This document shows, one piece after another, positions 36,359 through 49,111 of a DNA stretch of 64,000 bases; the stretch's first letter is position 1; the number at the start of each line of letters is the position of its first letter. Under the pieces are notes generated by a model. The model ran no database searches. It worked only from the letters and a program-made list of their open reading frames with translations, and was not told the origin of the DNA. This DNA comes from an uncultured Eubacterium sp. (lineage in GTDB: Bacteria; Bacillota; Clostridia; Lachnospirales; Lachnospiraceae). A program made the translations under genes and the position numbers. The stretch lies in assembly GCA_910584245.1 (NCBI GenBank), contig CAJTZF010000008.1:1-64000 (forward strand), read 5' to 3'.

Positions 36359-37252
36359 CTATATCTGTTTCCTTATACGGTTATATATTGATAACCCCTT
36401 ATTCTGCCCATATTTTGAAATAATGCTTCTATAGGTTTGCTGCTTTCCGTTTTTGACACCGAGGTTTTTCACAACAACCGAAGCTACGTATGTAGCGATG
36501 TCATTCGAGTACTTTGCCTTGCTTAAAAGCCTCATTATATTAGTATTCATTGCAGTTTTCTGCTTGGATGTAACAACCTGGGTATTATTCTTGTCCGCCG
36601 ATGCATTTCCATACTTTGAAAGCACTGGTTTAACCGTATCGTAAACATCAAGATAGTCCGTATACTTTTGTTTGAGGGCATTATGTACATCACTCATAAA
36701 ATGCTCGCCGCCGTAATAACTCGTTGCAATGTGGGCTACCGTATTTGCAGTTGAAGCGTCAAATCCGGCACTTCGCATCGCTTGCATAGTTTCCTGATTA
36801 AGTTTTGTTTTCCTAGCGCCGCTGTTCTTTTTGGAAGTTGTCTTCAGTGCAGCTGGCTGCTTATTATTTGTTAGTCCCTTAGACATAGGTTTCTTCTTAA
36901 TCTGTTGTGATCTGGAAACTTTAATTCCGATTTTTTCCTTCCAAAATTTTATGACATTATCAAAATCCGTGTCCTTGCTAATTATGACGACATTGCAATT
37001 TTTCCCCTTTTTACCCGCCAAATATCCCAGATAAGAGCCAATATGCATATCCGCAGACTGTTTACCGGCAGAAACCTCTATCATTTTAAGCTCTGCATTG
37101 CCGTGATCGGCAATTTCACTCATGTCAATGCTCTTGGCATTCTTAGTAAAAAATATAACTATATGATCTGTCTTACCCAAATCCCCGCATCCGGCCAGAC
37201 CATCACTATGCACGTTTTCATAATCAATTAAATAATGTGTATCAATTGTTCT
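36359..37252 (-). CDS. NYN/PIN-like nuclease-domain protein with two C-terminal helical repeats
   Basis: A 297-aa protein (GTG start). The N-terminal domain (about 4-112) looks like a NYN/LabA-type PIN fold: YLIDYENVHSDG with D10, GKQSADMHIG with D68 and VVIISKDTDFDNVI with D94 and D96 supply the usual acidic metal ligands. A basic linker (113-150) leads to two copies of a helical repeat (about 151-215 and 234-297), ending DTVKPVLSKYG and IYNRIRKQI. NYN domains usually cut RNA; the repeats may bind nucleic acid. I prefer GTG at 37252 because the outermost GTG at 37306 falls at the transcription start; ribosome sites are weak for both. Function is unknown. Confidence 0.75.
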   Translation of the reverse strand, partial: RTIDTHYLIDYENVHSDGLAGCGDLGKTDHIVIFFTKNAKSIDMSEIADHGNAELKMIEVSAGKQSADMHIGSYLGYLAGKKGKNCNVVIISKDTDFDNVIKFWKEKIGIKVSRSQQIKKKPMSKGLTNNKQPAALKTTSKKNSGARKTKLNQETMQAMRSAGFDASTANTVAHIATSYYGGEHFMSDVHNALKQKYTDYLDVYDTVKPVLSKYGNASADKNNTQVVTSKQKTAMNTNIMRLLSKAKYSNDIATYVASVVVKNLGVKNGKQQTYRSIISKYGQNKGLSIYNRIRKQI

Positions 37253-37311
37253 CACCTTCTCTTTCTTGTATTCCTGATCGGGAATACAATTACAATCTTT
37301 AAACACATTTA

Positions 37312-37340
37312 ATTATAGCAAAAAAAACCATATATTGCAA
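37312..37340 (-). promoter_or_regulatory. sigma-A promoter of the NYN-domain gene
   Basis: TTGCAA (37335-37340), a 17-nt spacer and TATAAT (37312-37317) point to a start near 37305. The gap 37253-37664 holds this promoter and the MCP promoter on the other strand; I see no gene in it. Confidence 0.75.
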
Positions 37341-37591
37341 TCCATGTTGCCGCGATAAGCCAGCTTTCCGGCCTGAGATCTGTAAAAGGCAATTCAGTTA
37401 CTTTATTATAAATAGCCAACCTCCATATCTCAAAACTCATGATGACTGGAAAGGCCATTTTTAACAGATAAAGTATGAAACAAAAAGGCGCTATCCTCTT
37501 ATAACTACAAAATAACATCTTTTGTATTTTTATTAATCTATTTTAAGATCAATTGTTATGACATCCACTAAAGTGACACATATATTGTTAG

Positions 37592-37619
37592 TTGACTATC
37601 TTAAAATCTATGGTAAAAT
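37592..37619 (+). promoter_or_regulatory. Probable sigma-A promoter of the chemoreceptor gene
   Basis: TTGACT (37592-37597), a 16-nt spacer and TAAAAT (37614-37619) lie 45 nt before the start codon. No SigD-like sequence is visible here. Confidence 0.6.
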
Positions 37620-37664
37620 AAAAGCAAGATTTAAGAAACAAAAATAAAAAACTAGGAGGATTCC

Positions 37665-39620
37665 ATGCAAAGCTACAGCGAAAAATTTCAAAAAGAAATT
37701 GTAAAGTATCTCAGAACAGGCATCGTGTCAATTTTGACACTGGCACTTGTGTTGGTTGTCTTTCTGGAAATTATCTCTTTTCAAAATGAAAATACGCTTT
37801 TAAAAGCAGAAAGCCAGAACAATGTGGAGGGTTGGTTTAACGAAAAAATAAGTATTCTGGACTCCTTCATGTCTTACATAAACTACAATCCAAACCTAAT
37901 AAATGACTATGATGCCACACAAAAATATTTGGAAAGTGCCGCTAAGGAACACAGTGAGCTCTTAAGCGCTTATTTGGGATCACCTACGCTGCCAACTAAA
38001 ATGATTTGCAGTGATAACTGGATTCCAGAAGATGATTATGTCGTTGAGGACCGCGACTGGTACAGTGGCGCAGCAAATAACGAGGGGTTATTCGTGACAG
38101 AACCATATGTAGATGCTACCTATGGTAATCTTTGTATTACAATTTCAAAGCCGATTAGTCATACCGATGCTGTCATGGCTATTGATATTTCTTTAACAAC
38201 CCTTCAGGAGGCGATTGGAAGCTTCTGTACGGACCAGCAAATGGTCAGCCTTATTTCTACTGAAGGTACAATCGTCACATGTCCAATTGAAGGCTACGCG
38301 CTTACGGAAGAGAACTCTGTGCATGTTTCAGACTCCGTATTTGAAAAAGTAAATAACGAAAAAGGATCCATCGTCCACACTTCTGGCATCCATTATTTTT
38401 TAACCACTTCCGTTCCGCTTCATGATACTTCATACCGTCTTTTTGTGGGTGAGGGAATGAGAAATATTGTAGTTAAGCTGTTCGCATTAATGGTTATTTA
38501 TGTTATGATCCTTCTAATCTATATTGTAGGATTCCGAAAATTAATTGTAAATGTTATTACAAAAGGGTTCCAGCCGTTTGAAAAAATAAAAGAAAAAATT
38601 CTTACCCTTTCTGAATGTGACCTGAATGTAAATTTCAGTGAAGACACAAATATAAAAGATATAAAAGAACTTCAAGATGCACTGGATACAATGACGGGAA
38701 ATTTGAGAAGTTATATTTTAGATATCAACCATGTTTTATCCGAAATTTCCGAGGATAACCTAAATGTAAAAAGCAATATAAAATACCGCGGTGATTTTAT
38801 TGAAATTCAGACGTCTATCAATCAAATTATTGATAAAGTCAGAAATATTATTCAGGAAATGAACGATGTTTCCCACACGCTCAATGCCTCGTCCGCTCAA
38901 ATTGCCGCCGCTACAGAAGAAATTGCCGGAAATAGTTTTGCCCAAAACCAGACAATGACGGATCTTCAATCAGAATTTAACCAGTTCCGCCATGAAATGA
39001 AACAAATCAGCAAACAGATTTTCACTACAAATGATGCAATTTCTAACAATAGTGAAACTCTCAATCATATTGGCGAACACGGCATGCAGACGCTTACAAA
39101 AAGTATGTGCCAGATTCAGCAAAGTTCTGATTCTATTTCTGAATTTGTTGCTAAAATTGAAGATATTTCTTCACAAACCCAGCTTCTCTCCTTAAACGCT
39201 TCCATTGAAGCTGCCCGGGCGGGTGAAGCCGGAAAAGGATTTGCCGTAGTTGCAGGCGAAATCAGCAAATTAAGTGAAGATACCATGAAAGCAAATCTTG
39301 AAATAAAAGAAATTATTAAAGAAAATAGCCAATACGTAAAGGAGGGCATTCAGATTGTCGATGCCACTAGAAAGACACTGCTCGATTCCCTTGTAGATAA
39401 TAAGGAAATGGCAGTAAAAATCTCAGAAATCACGAAAATACTAAATACCCTCCAAAATGAAATTGATAGAATGGAATCGGAACTGCGCAAATCTGTAAAA
39501 CATGGTGAAGAAAATGTTTCTATGACAAAACAATGTTGTACCAGCACAGAAGATCTCCTGGCAAGTTCCGACACCTTAAAGGAAAATGTGGAAAAATACT
39601 TAGGCACTGCTGAAAAGTAG
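37665..39620 (+). CDS. Methyl-accepting chemotaxis protein
   Basis: A 651-aa chemoreceptor. Membrane segments lie at about 18-38 and 276-296. Between them is a dCache-type outer sensor with [18 protein letters not shown] and [25 protein letters not shown]-like linker follows. The cytoplasmic coiled coil has the conserved tip [20 protein letters not shown] near residues 503-522, which contacts CheA and CheW. No CheR-docking pentapeptide is seen at the C-terminus. dCache receptors often sense amino acids or organic acids, but the ligand is unknown. AGGAGG precedes the ATG. It ends 7 nt from the convergent panC stop. Confidence 0.95.
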   Translation: MQSYSEKFQKEIVKYLRTGIVSILTLALVLVVFLEIISFQNENTLLKAESQNNVEGWFNEKISILDSFMSYINYNPNLINDYDATQKYLESAAKEHSELLSAYLGSPTLPTKMICSDNWIPEDDYVVEDRDWYSGAANNEGLFVTEPYVDATYGNLCITISKPISHTDAVMAIDISLTTLQEAIGSFCTDQQMVSLISTEGTIVTCPIEGYALTEENSVHVSDSVFEKVNNEKGSIVHTSGIHYFLTTSVPLHDTSYRLFVGEGMRNIVVKLFALMVIYVMILLIYIVGFRKLIVNVITKGFQPFEKIKEKILTLSECDLNVNFSEDTNIKDIKELQDALDTMTGNLRSYILDINHVLSEISEDNLNVKSNIKYRGDFIEIQTSINQIIDKVRNIIQEMNDVSHTLNASSAQIAAATEEIAGNSFAQNQTMTDLQSEFNQFRHEMKQISKQIFTTNDAISNNSETLNHIGEHGMQTLTKSMCQIQQSSDSISEFVAKIEDISSQTQLLSLNASIEAARAGEAGKGFAVVAGEISKLSEDTMKANLEIKEIIKENSQYVKEGIQIVDATRKTLLDSLVDNKEMAVKISEITKILNTLQNEIDRMESELRKSVKHGEENVSMTKQCCTSTEDLLASSDTLKENVEKYLGTAEK

Positions 39621-39627
39621 ACAGATC

Positions 39628-40470
39628 TTAACGTAAAATAAAGTTATCAATTAGCCTTGTCTTTCCGATGTAAACGGCTACTGCTACAAGTACTTCACCC
39701 ATAACCTGGTAAACCGGGGTTAATGTATCCCAATTAACCAGCTCGACATAATCAATTTTGGCAAGAGGTTCCTGCTGAATAACATCTGTAACCGCTTTCA
39801 CGATTTTTTCCGGATCCTTTTCTCCGGATTCCAATAGCTCTTCCGCAGCAGTCAGTCCCTTGTGAAGCACGACTGCTGCCGCTCTTTCTTCTTTATTCAA
39901 ATATGTGTTCCTCGAACTCTTCGCAAGACCGTCTTCCTCCCTCACAATCGGACACCCTACGACCTGTACATTAAAATTCAAATCCCTCACCATTCGCCGA
40001 ATTACTGCAAGCTGCTGAGCATCCTTTTGTCCAAAATAGGCACGGTCTGGACCTACAATGTTAAAGAGCTTAGAAACTACGGTACACACTCCGCGGAAAT
40101 GTGTCGGTCTTGTCTTTCCACAAAGTCCTTTCGTGAGAACATCCACGTCTACAAACGTACAAAAATTATCTAAATACATTTCACTTACACTTGGTTGAAA
40201 AACAATGTCCGTCCCCGCATTCTCACAGAGCGCTACATCCCGTTCCAAATCCCTTGGATAGCTTTCTAAATCTTCACCTGGCCCAAATTGTGTCGGATTT
40301 ACAAATATGCTGACAACTACCCGGTCATTTTCTTCAACCGCCTTGTTAATCAAACTCATATGACCTTCATGCAGATAACCCATCGTGGGCACAAGTCCAA
40401 CGGTGAGCCCCTCTTTTCTCCATTCACCAATCAAACTCCTCATCGCATTTACTGTTTTTGCGAATATCAT
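39628..40470 (-). CDS. panC: Pantothenate synthetase
   Basis: A 280-aa ATP-dependent ligase that joins pantoate and beta-alanine to make pantothenate, the coenzyme A precursor. The nucleotide-binding region PTMGYLHEGHMSLI is at the start, followed by SIFVNPTQFGPGEDLESYPR, FGQKDAQQL and the KMSKS-like AKSSRNTYL. It follows panB by 63 nt in the same direction. No panD gene is present in the window. Confidence 0.97.
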   Translation of the reverse strand: MIFAKTVNAMRSLIGEWRKEGLTVGLVPTMGYLHEGHMSLINKAVEENDRVVVSIFVNPTQFGPGEDLESYPRDLERDVALCENAGTDIVFQPSVSEMYLDNFCTFVDVDVLTKGLCGKTRPTHFRGVCTVVSKLFNIVGPDRAYFGQKDAQQLAVIRRMVRDLNFNVQVVGCPIVREEDGLAKSSRNTYLNKEERAAAVVLHKGLTAAEELLESGEKDPEKIVKAVTDVIQQEPLAKIDYVELVNWDTLTPVYQVMGEVLVAVAVYIGKTRLIDNFILR

Positions 40471-40533
40471 CTCTTCCCTCTTTCTGCATACGCATTGTAT
40501 GCGGCTGTTTTTATGTTAATATTTCTTCAGTTT

Positions 40534-41361
40534 CTAATACAGTTTTTCTATGACGCTATCATCCACAGCATATTCGTGCTGTTCGGATGGAAATACGCCG
40601 CTCTTCACTTCTTCTATATAGGTTTCAAACGCTAATTTCATAATATCTCCAATATCTGCATATCTCTTCACAAATTTTGGAGTAAAGTCTGAAAACATAC
40701 CAAGCATGTCTTGATAAACAAGCACCTGGCCATCACAGCCATTTCCCGCTCCGATCCCTATTGTAGGAATGCTTAACTGCTCTGTAATGATAGTGGCAAC
40801 TTTTTTTGGTACACCTTCCACAACGACAGCAAATGCACCCGCCTGCTCCACCGCTTTTGCATCCTCAAGCAACTTTTTTGCTGCTGCTTCATTTTTGCCC
40901 TGCACTTTAAATCCACCAAATGCATTAATGGACTGCGGTGTCAAGCCAATATGGGCACATACGGGGATTCCCGCATCCACAATTGCTTTAATCTGTGGGC
41001 ACACCTCTGTTCCACCTTCCAGCTTTACAGCATCTGCACGTCCTTCTTTCATAAGCCGCCCCGCGTTGACAAGGGCATCATATACAGATGTCTGGTAGGA
41101 CATAAATGGCATATCTATAATGACAAGGGCATTTTCTGCCCCACGGGAAACCGCTGCACCGTGATGAATCATATCTTCCATCGTAACAGAAATCGTGTCT
41201 TCATAACCAAGAATCACATTTCCAAGTGAGTCCCCAACAAGTATGCTATTAATACCTGACTCATCCATCAACTTTGCTGTCGAGTAATCATATGCAGTAA
41301 GCATCGTTAGCTTTTCACCTTTTTCTTTCGCCTGACGGAAAGTAATAACTGTATTTTTCAT
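40534..41361 (-). CDS. panB: 3-methyl-2-oxobutanoate hydroxymethyltransferase
   Basis: A 275-aa enzyme that adds a hydroxymethyl group from methylene-tetrahydrofolate to ketoisovalerate, the first step to pantoate. Characteristic stretches are [48 protein letters not shown] and [20 protein letters not shown] chose ATG at 41361 with GAGGG 5 nt upstream; the open frame reaches 23 codons further but has no ribosome site. It forms a two-gene operon with panC. Confidence 0.97.
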   Translation of the reverse strand: MKNTVITFRQAKEKGEKLTMLTAYDYSTAKLMDESGINSILVGDSLGNVILGYEDTISVTMEDMIHHGAAVSRGAENALVIIDMPFMSYQTSVYDALVNAGRLMKEGRADAVKLEGGTEVCPQIKAIVDAGIPVCAHIGLTPQSINAFGGFKVQGKNEAAAKKLLEDAKAVEQAGAFAVVVEGVPKKVATIITEQLSIPTIGIGAGNGCDGQVLVYQDMLGMFSDFTPKFVKRYADIGDIMKLAFETYIEEVKSGVFPSEQHEYAVDDSVIEKLY

Positions 41362-41430
41362 ATTCACCCTCTTTTCCGCAAAAGGAACAAAATCCGCTTT
41401 TGCTTTGTTGCGCATACCATGAACGCACAT

Positions 41431-41458
41431 AGAGGGGCAGCTTAGCCTGCGCCCCTCT
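41431..41458. terminator. Hairpin between rpoC and panB
   Basis: An 8-bp perfect GC-rich stem, AGAGGGGC and its complement, lies at 41431-41438 and 41451-41458, 21 nt past the rpoC stop. The U-run on the minus strand is poor, so termination may be partial. Confidence 0.5.
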
Positions 41459-41478
41459 CCTTTTATTGTTTCAATCTG

Positions 41479-44400
41479 TTATTCTTCTTCCATTACGAGT
41501 AATTCCTCTGACACATCAATGGCTTCCGCAGCTGCTTCCTCTTCTGCGACATTGATTTCGTCATCTTTATCGTCTATAAACAAATCCGCTTCTTCTTCAA
41601 CGATCTCCGGAATGATTTCCTCTTCTGGTTCTGGTGGCTCAAGACTATCTACCATATCACTGTGAAGGCCAATGTTCCGATAACGTTTCATTCCTGTTCC
41701 CGCCGGAATAAGCTTACCAATAATAACATTCTCCTTCAACCCGATCAATGGATCTACTTTTCCTTTAATTGCCGCATCCGTGAGAACTTTTGTTGTCTCC
41801 TGGAACGATGCCGCTGAAAGGAAAGAATTCGTGGCAAGGGAGGCTTTTGTAATACCAAGAATAATCTGTTTGCCCTCTGGCTCCTCCATTCCTTTTTCCC
41901 TGAGCTCTTCCACTTTATCCTCAAATTCCAGTGTATCAACAAGTGTACCCGGAAGAAAATCAGAATCGCCATTATTTTCAATACGAACCTTTTTCAGCAT
42001 TTGGCGAACAATTACTTCGATGTGTTTATCATTGATTTCCACACCTTGTAGCCGGTATACCCGCTGAACTTCACGGAGCATATAATCTTGAACAGCGCGG
42101 ACACCTTTTATTTTCAAAATATCATGTGGATTTACACTTCCCTCAGTCAGTTCATCACCTGCTTCCAGCTCCTGGCCGTCCACAACCTTGATACGGGAAC
42201 CGTATGGAATAAGATAAACCTTTGACTGGCCGCTCTCATCATCTGTAATAATAACTTCACGCTTTTTCTTTGTATCTCTCAGTGTAACCTTACCGCCAAA
42301 TTCCGATATAATAGCAAGACCTTTTGGCTTTCTGGCCTCAAAAAGCTCCTCGACACGCGGAAGACCCTGGGTAATATCATCTCCAGCCACACCTCCCGTA
42401 TGGAACGTACGCATCGTAAGCTGTGTACCTGGCTCACCGATTGACTGTGCTGCAATAATTCCAACTGCCTCACCGACCTGTACCGGCTCACCGGTAGCCA
42501 TATTGGAACCATAACACTTAGCACAAATACCAATGTGGGATTTACAAGTAAGCATTGTACGAATCTTAATTTTTGCCTTGTCACCCGCATCTATAATTTC
42601 TTTTGTATTCACAATTCTAGCCGCACGCTTCGGTGTAATCATATGATTGGCTTTAACAATCAACTGGCCCTCATCATCATACATATTGTCACATGCATAG
42701 CGGCCGGTAATTCTCTCTTCCAAAGTCTCGATTACTTCTTTTCCATCCATAAATGCAGATATCCACATTCCCGGAATTTCATCCCTGTCCTCGCAGCAGT
42801 CTGTTTCACGTATAATCAGATCCTGCGACACATCGACCAGACGCCTGGTCAGATAACCGGAATCGGCTGTACGGAGCGCCGTATCGGAAAGTCCCTTACG
42901 GGCGCCGTGCGCGGAAATAAAGTACTCCAATACGTCAAGTCCCTCACGGAAATTGGATTTAATCGGAAGCTCAATCGTACGTCCAGAAGTATCCGCCATC
43001 AATCCACGCATTCCTGCAAGCTGCTTAATCTGCTTATCCGAACCACGGGCACCCGAATCGGCCATCATGTAAATGTTATTATATTTATCCAAACCATTCA
43101 ACAGGGCATCCGTAATATCATCATCCGCATTTTTCCATGTCTCGATAACAGCTTTATACCGCTCTTCCTCTGTGAGAAGACCGCGCCGGAAATTTCTTGA
43201 AATATCTTCTACAGTTGCCTCTGCATCTGAAAGAATTTTTTTCTTCGCTTCTGGCACTTCCATGTCCGAAATAGAAACCGTCATGGCTGCCCGCGTAGAA
43301 AACTTGTACCCGAGCGCCTTAATCGCATCAAGCGTCTCCGCCGTCGCCGTTGCGCCCTGGTTATTGATGCATTTTTCAAGAATTGGTTTAAGCTGTTTCT
43401 TTCCTACATGGAAATCTACTTCCAGCTTAAGGAAATTCTCATCCTTATCACGGTCGATAAAGCCAAGATCCTGACTGATTATCTCATTAAAAATGAAACG
43501 GCCCAGCGTAGACTCGATGATACGTGATTCCTTTTCACCTTTTTTATTAATCCCTTCACGGCGAACTTTTATTTTTGCATGAAGAGTAATATCGTGATTC
43601 TCATAAGCGATAATGGCCTCATTCATATTTTTAAAATATTTACCTTCACCCTTTGCCCCCGGACGCTCTTGTGTTAAATAATAAATACCAAGAACCATAT
43701 CCTGCGAAGGAACCGCAACCGGCCCGCCATCGGAAGGCTTCAGTAAATTATTTGGCGAGAGCAGCAGGAACCGGCATTCCGCCTGTGCTTCTACCGAAAG
43801 CGGGAGATGCACCGCCATCTGGTCTCCGTCGAAATCCGCATTAAATGCTGTACAAACCAGAGGGTGAAGCTTAATGGCTTTACCTTCTACAAGCGTCGGT
43901 TCAAATGCCTGGATGCCAAGACGGTGGAGAGTAGGAGCACGGTTTAACATAACCGGATGTTCCTTGATTACCTGTTCCAAAATATCCCACACTTCAGGTT
44001 CTAGCTTCTCTACCATTTTCTTTGCATTTTTTATATTATGGGCAGTTCCATTGGAAACGAGCTCTTTCATAACAAATGGCTTAAATAGCTCAATTGCCAT
44101 TTCCTTTGGCAGACCGCACTGATAAATCTTTAACTCCGGACCGACGACAATTACAGAACGGCCTGAGTAATCCACACGTTTTCCAAGAAGGTTCTGACGG
44201 AAACGTCCCTGTTTACCCTTCAACATATCAGACAAAGACTTCAAAGCACGGTTTCCAGGTCCTGTCACGGGACGGCCGCGGCGGCCGTTATCAATCAATG
44301 CATCTACTGCTTCCTGCAACATTCTCTTTTCGTTGCGCACAATAATATCCGGCGCACCGAGCTCAAGCAACCGTTTCAGACGATTATTCCGGTTAATAAT

Positions 44401-45201
44401 ACGCCGGTAAAGATCATTCATATCTGAGGTTGCAAAACGTCCGCCATCCAACTGTACCATAGGTCTAAGATCTGGCGGTATAACTGGAATTACGGTAAGA
44501 ATCATCCAATCCGGCTTATTTTCTGATTCGCGAAATGCTTCCATGACTTCCAGCCTTTTAATGATTCGCGCGCGCTTCTGTCCAGTGGAACTTTTTAATT
44601 CTGCCTTTAGTTCTTTGGATTCCTCTTCTAGATCAATCCGCTGCAAGAGTTCCTGTACGGATTCGGCGCCCATGCCGACACGGAAAGTATCACCATAATC
44701 TTCTCTCGCCTTTTGATATTCCTGTTCGGATAAAACCTGTTTCACCTGAATTTCTTTTATATCCGACTCAAGAACGATATATGCGGCAAAATAGAGTACT
44801 TTCTCAAGCACCTTAGGAGAAACATCCAGGATCAGTCCCATACGGCTTGGTATTCCCTTGAAATACCAGATGTGCGATACGGGAGCTGCCAGCTCAATAT
44901 GTCCCATTCGTTCCCGCCGAACGCTGGACTTCGTCACTTCAACGCCACAACGGTCACAGACAACACCTTTATAACGAACCTTTTTATATTTTCCACAATG
45001 ACATTCCCAGTCTTTGCTTGGCCCGAATATTTTCTCACAGAACAATCCATCTTTTTCCGGCTTAAGAGTTCTGTAATTTATGGTTTCAGGTTTTTTTACC
45101 TCTCCTCTGGACCACTCGCGAATCTTACTTGGAGAAGCAAGTTTGATCTTTATTTTATCGTATGCTAATGTTTTTTGTATAACATCACTTACCTGCGGCA
45201 T
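41479..45201 (-). CDS. rpoC: RNA polymerase beta-prime subunit
   Basis: A 1240-aa catalytic subunit. The N-terminal zinc site C-H-C-G then C-D-R-C-G lies within [20 protein letters not shown]. The active-site loop [12 protein letters not shown] is intact, and the second zinc region has [19 protein letters not shown]. The protein ends in a very acidic extension of about 60 residues ([20 protein letters not shown] onward). AAGGAGG precedes the ATG. It follows rpoB by 12 nt. The downstream neighbours are panB-panC rather than the usual rpsL-rpsG-fusA genes. Confidence 0.99.
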   Translation of the reverse strand: MPQVSDVIQKTLAYDKIKIKLASPSKIREWSRGEVKKPETINYRTLKPEKDGLFCEKIFGPSKDWECHCGKYKKVRYKGVVCDRCGVEVTKSSVRRERMGHIELAAPVSHIWYFKGIPSRMGLILDVSPKVLEKVLYFAAYIVLESDIKEIQVKQVLSEQEYQKAREDYGDTFRVGMGAESVQELLQRIDLEEESKELKAELKSSTGQKRARIIKRLEVMEAFRESENKPDWMILTVIPVIPPDLRPMVQLDGGRFATSDMNDLYRRIINRNNRLKRLLELGAPDIIVRNEKRMLQEAVDALIDNGRRGRPVTGPGNRALKSLSDMLKGKQGRFRQNLLGKRVDYSGRSVIVVGPELKIYQCGLPKEMAIELFKPFVMKELVSNGTAHNIKNAKKMVEKLEPEVWDILEQVIKEHPVMLNRAPTLHRLGIQAFEPTLVEGKAIKLHPLVCTAFNADFDGDQMAVHLPLSVEAQAECRFLLLSPNNLLKPSDGGPVAVPSQDMVLGIYYLTQERPGAKGEGKYFKNMNEAIIAYENHDITLHAKIKVRREGINKKGEKESRIIESTLGRFIFNEIISQDLGFIDRDKDENFLKLEVDFHVGKKQLKPILEKCINNQGATATAETLDAIKALGYKFSTRAAMTVSISDMEVPEAKKKILSDAEATVEDISRNFRRGLLTEEERYKAVIETWKNADDDITDALLNGLDKYNNIYMMADSGARGSDKQIKQLAGMRGLMADTSGRTIELPIKSNFREGLDVLEYFISAHGARKGLSDTALRTADSGYLTRRLVDVSQDLIIRETDCCEDRDEIPGMWISAFMDGKEVIETLEERITGRYACDNMYDDEGQLIVKANHMITPKRAARIVNTKEIIDAGDKAKIKIRTMLTCKSHIGICAKCYGSNMATGEPVQVGEAVGIIAAQSIGEPGTQLTMRTFHTGGVAGDDITQGLPRVEELFEARKPKGLAIISEFGGKVTLRDTKKKREVIITDDESGQSKVYLIPYGSRIKVVDGQELEAGDELTEGSVNPHDILKIKGVRAVQDYMLREVQRVYRLQGVEINDKHIEVIVRQMLKKVRIENNGDSDFLPGTLVDTLEFEDKVEELREKGMEEPEGKQIILGITKASLATNSFLSAASFQETTKVLTDAAIKGKVDPLIGLKENVIIGKLIPAGTGMKRYRNIGLHSDMVDSLEPPEPEEEIIPEIVEEEADLFIDDKDDEINVAEEEAAAEAIDVSEELLVMEEE

Positions 45202-45213
45202 ATTGACCTCCTT

Positions 45214-48200
45214 CTAAAACTCTTCAGCAATTCCAATTACGCTGTCATCGTCCAGCTCTTCCAGTTCTGCCTCCCTAAATCCAGCACTCTCAAATGACTC
45301 TTCTTCCAATTCAAATTTCTCTCCCTCGATCAGGCCGGATACATCTTCTACCGTTCCTTCCTCCACGGATTCTGTCATTTGAACCTCTTGCCCATTTTCA
45401 TCGAGTACTGTGACATCCAGTGCCAGTGACTGCAGCTCCTTAAGCAGCACCTTAAAGGACTCAGGGATTCCCGGCTCTGAAATATTATCGCCCTTAATAA
45501 TCGCCTCGTATGTCTTTACACGTCCAACTACATCGTCGGATTTTACAGTAAGGATTTCCTGAAGCGTATATGCGGCGCCATATGCCTCCAGCGCCCAAAC
45601 TTCCATTTCTCCAAAACGCTGTCCACCAAATTGTGCCTTACCACCGAGCGGCTGCTGTGTTACTAAGGAATATGGTCCTGTCGAACGGGCATGGATTTTG
45701 TCGTCTACTAGATGGTGCAGCTTAAGATAATGCATGAAACCGATCGTAACTGCCCCGTCAAAATACTCTCCGGTACGTCCATCCCGAAGCTGCACTTTTC
45801 CATCCTCACGAATCGGAACGCCTTCCCATTCTTTTCGGTATTCCTCATTTTCCAACAGAAGCTTCATAACCTCGGGATCCAGTATATCTTTATATTTTTT
45901 CTCAAACTCGTCAAGCGGCGTATTAACATAATCATTTGCGAGTTTTAGTGTATCCATAATATCTATTTCGTTTGCTCCGTCAAATACCGGCGTCGCCACA
46001 TTAAATCCTAATGCCTTCGCCGCCAGGCTGAGATGGATCTCAAGCACCTGTCCAATGTTCATTCGGGAAGGCACACCGAGTGGATTCAACACAATGTCGA
46101 GAGGACGGCCGTTCGGAAGAAATGGCATATCCTCCACAGGAAGCACGCGGGAAACCACACCCTTATTTCCATGACGGCCGGCCATCTTATCTCCGACCTG
46201 GATTTTCCTCTTCTGGGCGATATAAATACGAACTGTCTTATTAACACCAGGCGACAATTCGTCCCCATGCTCTCTTGTAAATACTTTGGCGTCCACAATA
46301 ATACCAAACTCACCATGAGGCACACGGAGCGACGTATCTCTTACCTCTCTCGCCTTTTCCCCAAAAATTGCGCGAAGAAGCCGCTCCTCTGCTGTCAACT
46401 CCGTCTCTCCCTTTGGAGTAACCTTGCCGACTAAAATATCGCCGGCGCGGACCTCAGCGCCAATCCGGATAATACCTTGTTCATTCAAATCTTTCAGGGC
46501 ATCATCGCCGACACCGGGAACATCTCTCGTAATTTCCTCTGGTCCAAGTTTCGTATCTCTCGCTTCTATTTCATATTCTGTAATATGAACGGACGTATAA
46601 ATATCCTCTTGCACCAAACGTTCGCTCAGAAGAACAGCGTCCTCGTAGTTATAACCTTCCCAGGTCATAAATCCAATCAGTGGATTCTTTCCAAGTGCTA
46701 TTTCCCCGCAGGAAGTAGAAGGTCCGTCCGCGATCACCTGTCCTTTTTCGATCATATCGCCCTTACTGATAATAGGACGCTGGTTCATACAAGTACCTTG
46801 GTTGCTCCTTACAAATTTGGATAATTTATATTCATCACGGTTTCCGTCCGCTTTTTTAATTACAATCCGGTTGGATTCCACACGTTCAACCGTCCCGCCC
46901 TCATTGGCAACAACACAGTTTCCTGAGTCAACAGCTGCCTTCATTTCCATACCTGTACCAACGACTGGCGCCTCTGTAACTAAAAGCGGAACAGCCTGAC
47001 GCTGCATGTTGGAACCCATAAGAGCACGGTTCGCATCGTCATTTTCAAGGAAAGGAATCATTGCGGTTGCGACGGAAAATACCATTTTAGGCGACACATC
47101 CATATAATCAATGCGGCTTCTCTGAAACTCTGAAGTCTCTTCCCTAAAACGGCCCGAAATATTTTTGCGGACAAAATGGCCGTCCTCATCAAGTGCCTCA
47201 TTTGCCTGCGCTACGTGGTATCTGTCCTCTTCGTCGGCAGTCATGTATACTACTTCATCTGTTACGCGCGGATTTTCCTTATCGCTCCGATCTACCTTCC
47301 GGTATGGAGCTTCAATGAATCCATATTCATTTATTCTCGCATAAGAAGCGAGAGAGTTAATCAAACCGATGTTCGGACCTTCCGGCGTCTCAATCGGACA
47401 CATTCTTCCGTAGTGGGAATAGTGGACGTCACGCACCTCAAATCCTGCGCGGTCTCTGGAAAGACCACCAGGACCAAGAGCGGAAAGACGTCTCTTATGC
47501 GTCAGCTCGGAAAGAGGGTTGTTCTGGTCCATAAACTGAGAAAGCTGGGAACTTCCAAAAAACTCTTTCACCGCAGCAGTGACGGGTTTAATATTAATCA
47601 ACGACTGTGCAGAAATGGTAGCCACATCCTGTGTTGTCATCCGCTCGCGGACAACTCTCTCCATCCGGGACAAACCGATCCGGTACTGGTTCTGAAGAAG
47701 TTCGCCAACAGCACGGATACGTCGATTGCCTAAGTGATCAATATCATCGTCGTTTCCTACCCTGTATTCTAAGTGCATATTATAATTGATTGAAGCAAAA
47801 ATGTCTTCTTTTGTAATATGTTTTGGTATCAAATCCGGTATGTTCTTTTTTATTGCTTCAAATCTTTCTTCCTCCGTGGAAAACTCATCCAGAATCTCTT
47901 TCAGACGTGGATAATAGACTTCCTCGGTCACACCTAATTTCTTTTTATCTGCATTTGGCAAAAATGCATGCAAATCAACCATCATATTGGAGAGTATTTT
48001 TACTATCCGTTCTTCTGTCTGGACATTCACATAAGGAACGGCCGTATTCTGGATTTCTATAGCCTTTTCCTCCGAAATTACCTCTCCGGCCTCAGCGATA
48101 ACTTCGCCTGTTGCCGCATCTACCACATCTTCTGCCAGAGTAAAACCTGTAATGCGGTTGCGGAACGCAAGCTTTTTATTGAACTTATAACGCCCAACCT

Positions 48201-49017
48201 TTGCCAAATCATAGCGCTTAACGTCAAAAAACATACTATTTATAAGGCTCTCAGCGCTATCTACTGACAATGGCTCACCTGGACGGAGTTTTTTGTATAA
48301 TTCAAGAAGACCATCCTGATAATTTTCTGACGCATCCTTCGTAAAGCTTGCCACAATTTTTGGCTCCTCACCAAACAAATCAAGTATTTCCTGATTTGTC
48401 CCAATACCAAGGGCACGGATCAAAACTGTGATCGGCACCTTTCGGTTCCGGTCGACGCGCACATAAAATATATCATTTGAATCCGTCTCATATTCCAACC
48501 AGGCACCCCGGTTTGGAATCACTGTCGCAGAATACAGCTCCTTACCAAGCTTGTCATGGGAAATTCCATAATAAATACCTGGAGAACGTACAAGCTGGCT
48601 TACGATAACACGCTCGGCGCCATTGATTACAAATGTGCCTGTCTCAGTCATAAGCGGCAGATCTCCCATGAATATATCATGTTCACTAATCTCTTCTGTT
48701 TCTTTATTATGAAGCCTTACTTTTACCTTTAGCGGCGCTGCGTATGTCGTATCGCGTTCTTTGCAGGCTTCTATTGAATATTTCACATCATCTCTGCACA
48801 GCTCGAAACTTACAAATTCAAGGCTGAGATTACCATTGTAATCAGAAATCGGGGAAATATCTCGAAAAACTTCATTTAAACCTTCTTCTAAAAACCACTT
48901 GTATGAATCTGTCTGAACTGCAATCAGATTTGGCATCTCCAGCACTTCTTTTTGTTTTGAGTAGCTCATTCTGACGCCTTTTCCCACGTGGACAGGACGT
49001 ATTCTGTTTTTCTCCAT
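45214..49017 (-). CDS. rpoB: RNA polymerase beta subunit
   Basis: A 1267-aa subunit. The rifampicin region [20 protein letters not shown] then [10 protein letters not shown] matches sensitive sequences. Switch and active-site regions such as [15 protein letters not shown] and [20 protein letters not shown] are intact. The C-terminus has an acidic extension of about 60 residues. ATG at 49017 is chosen over an in-frame GTG at 49029 that overlaps the AAGGAG site. It has its own strong promoter with a leader of about 90 nt. No rplK-rplA-rplJ-rplL genes precede it; a fumarase subunit gene does. Confidence 0.99.
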   Translation of the reverse strand: MEKNRIRPVHVGKGVRMSYSKQKEVLEMPNLIAVQTDSYKWFLEEGLNEVFRDISPISDYNGNLSLEFVSFELCRDDVKYSIEACKERDTTYAAPLKVKVRLHNKETEEISEHDIFMGDLPLMTETGTFVINGAERVIVSQLVRSPGIYYGISHDKLGKELYSATVIPNRGAWLEYETDSNDIFYVRVDRNRKVPITVLIRALGIGTNQEILDLFGEEPKIVASFTKDASENYQDGLLELYKKLRPGEPLSVDSAESLINSMFFDVKRYDLAKVGRYKFNKKLAFRNRITGFTLAEDVVDAATGEVIAEAGEVISEEKAIEIQNTAVPYVNVQTEERIVKILSNMMVDLHAFLPNADKKKLGVTEEVYYPRLKEILDEFSTEEERFEAIKKNIPDLIPKHITKEDIFASINYNMHLEYRVGNDDDIDHLGNRRIRAVGELLQNQYRIGLSRMERVVRERMTTQDVATISAQSLINIKPVTAAVKEFFGSSQLSQFMDQNNPLSELTHKRRLSALGPGGLSRDRAGFEVRDVHYSHYGRMCPIETPEGPNIGLINSLASYARINEYGFIEAPYRKVDRSDKENPRVTDEVVYMTADEEDRYHVAQANEALDEDGHFVRKNISGRFREETSEFQRSRIDYMDVSPKMVFSVATAMIPFLENDDANRALMGSNMQRQAVPLLVTEAPVVGTGMEMKAAVDSGNCVVANEGGTVERVESNRIVIKKADGNRDEYKLSKFVRSNQGTCMNQRPIISKGDMIEKGQVIADGPSTSCGEIALGKNPLIGFMTWEGYNYEDAVLLSERLVQEDIYTSVHITEYEIEARDTKLGPEEITRDVPGVGDDALKDLNEQGIIRIGAEVRAGDILVGKVTPKGETELTAEERLLRAIFGEKAREVRDTSLRVPHGEFGIIVDAKVFTREHGDELSPGVNKTVRIYIAQKRKIQVGDKMAGRHGNKGVVSRVLPVEDMPFLPNGRPLDIVLNPLGVPSRMNIGQVLEIHLSLAAKALGFNVATPVFDGANEIDIMDTLKLANDYVNTPLDEFEKKYKDILDPEVMKLLLENEEYRKEWEGVPIREDGKVQLRDGRTGEYFDGAVTIGFMHYLKLHHLVDDKIHARSTGPYSLVTQQPLGGKAQFGGQRFGEMEVWALEAYGAAYTLQEILTVKSDDVVGRVKTYEAIIKGDNISEPGIPESFKVLLKELQSLALDVTVLDENGQEVQMTESVEEGTVEDVSGLIEGEKFELEEESFESAGFREAELEELDDDSVIGIAEEF

Positions 49018-49111
49018 CGATGATTTCACTCCTTGTTTTTTTTACAGAACTGTGTTATAATAAAGCAAACTAGGAATATTGTCCCTAATTTATCACAATA
49101 CTGTATATTCC

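Noticed and set aside
37309..37518. 69-codon minus-strand frame upstream of the NYN gene
   Set aside because: No ribosome binding site at any start, no recognisable family, and it overlaps the strong promoter of the NYN gene.
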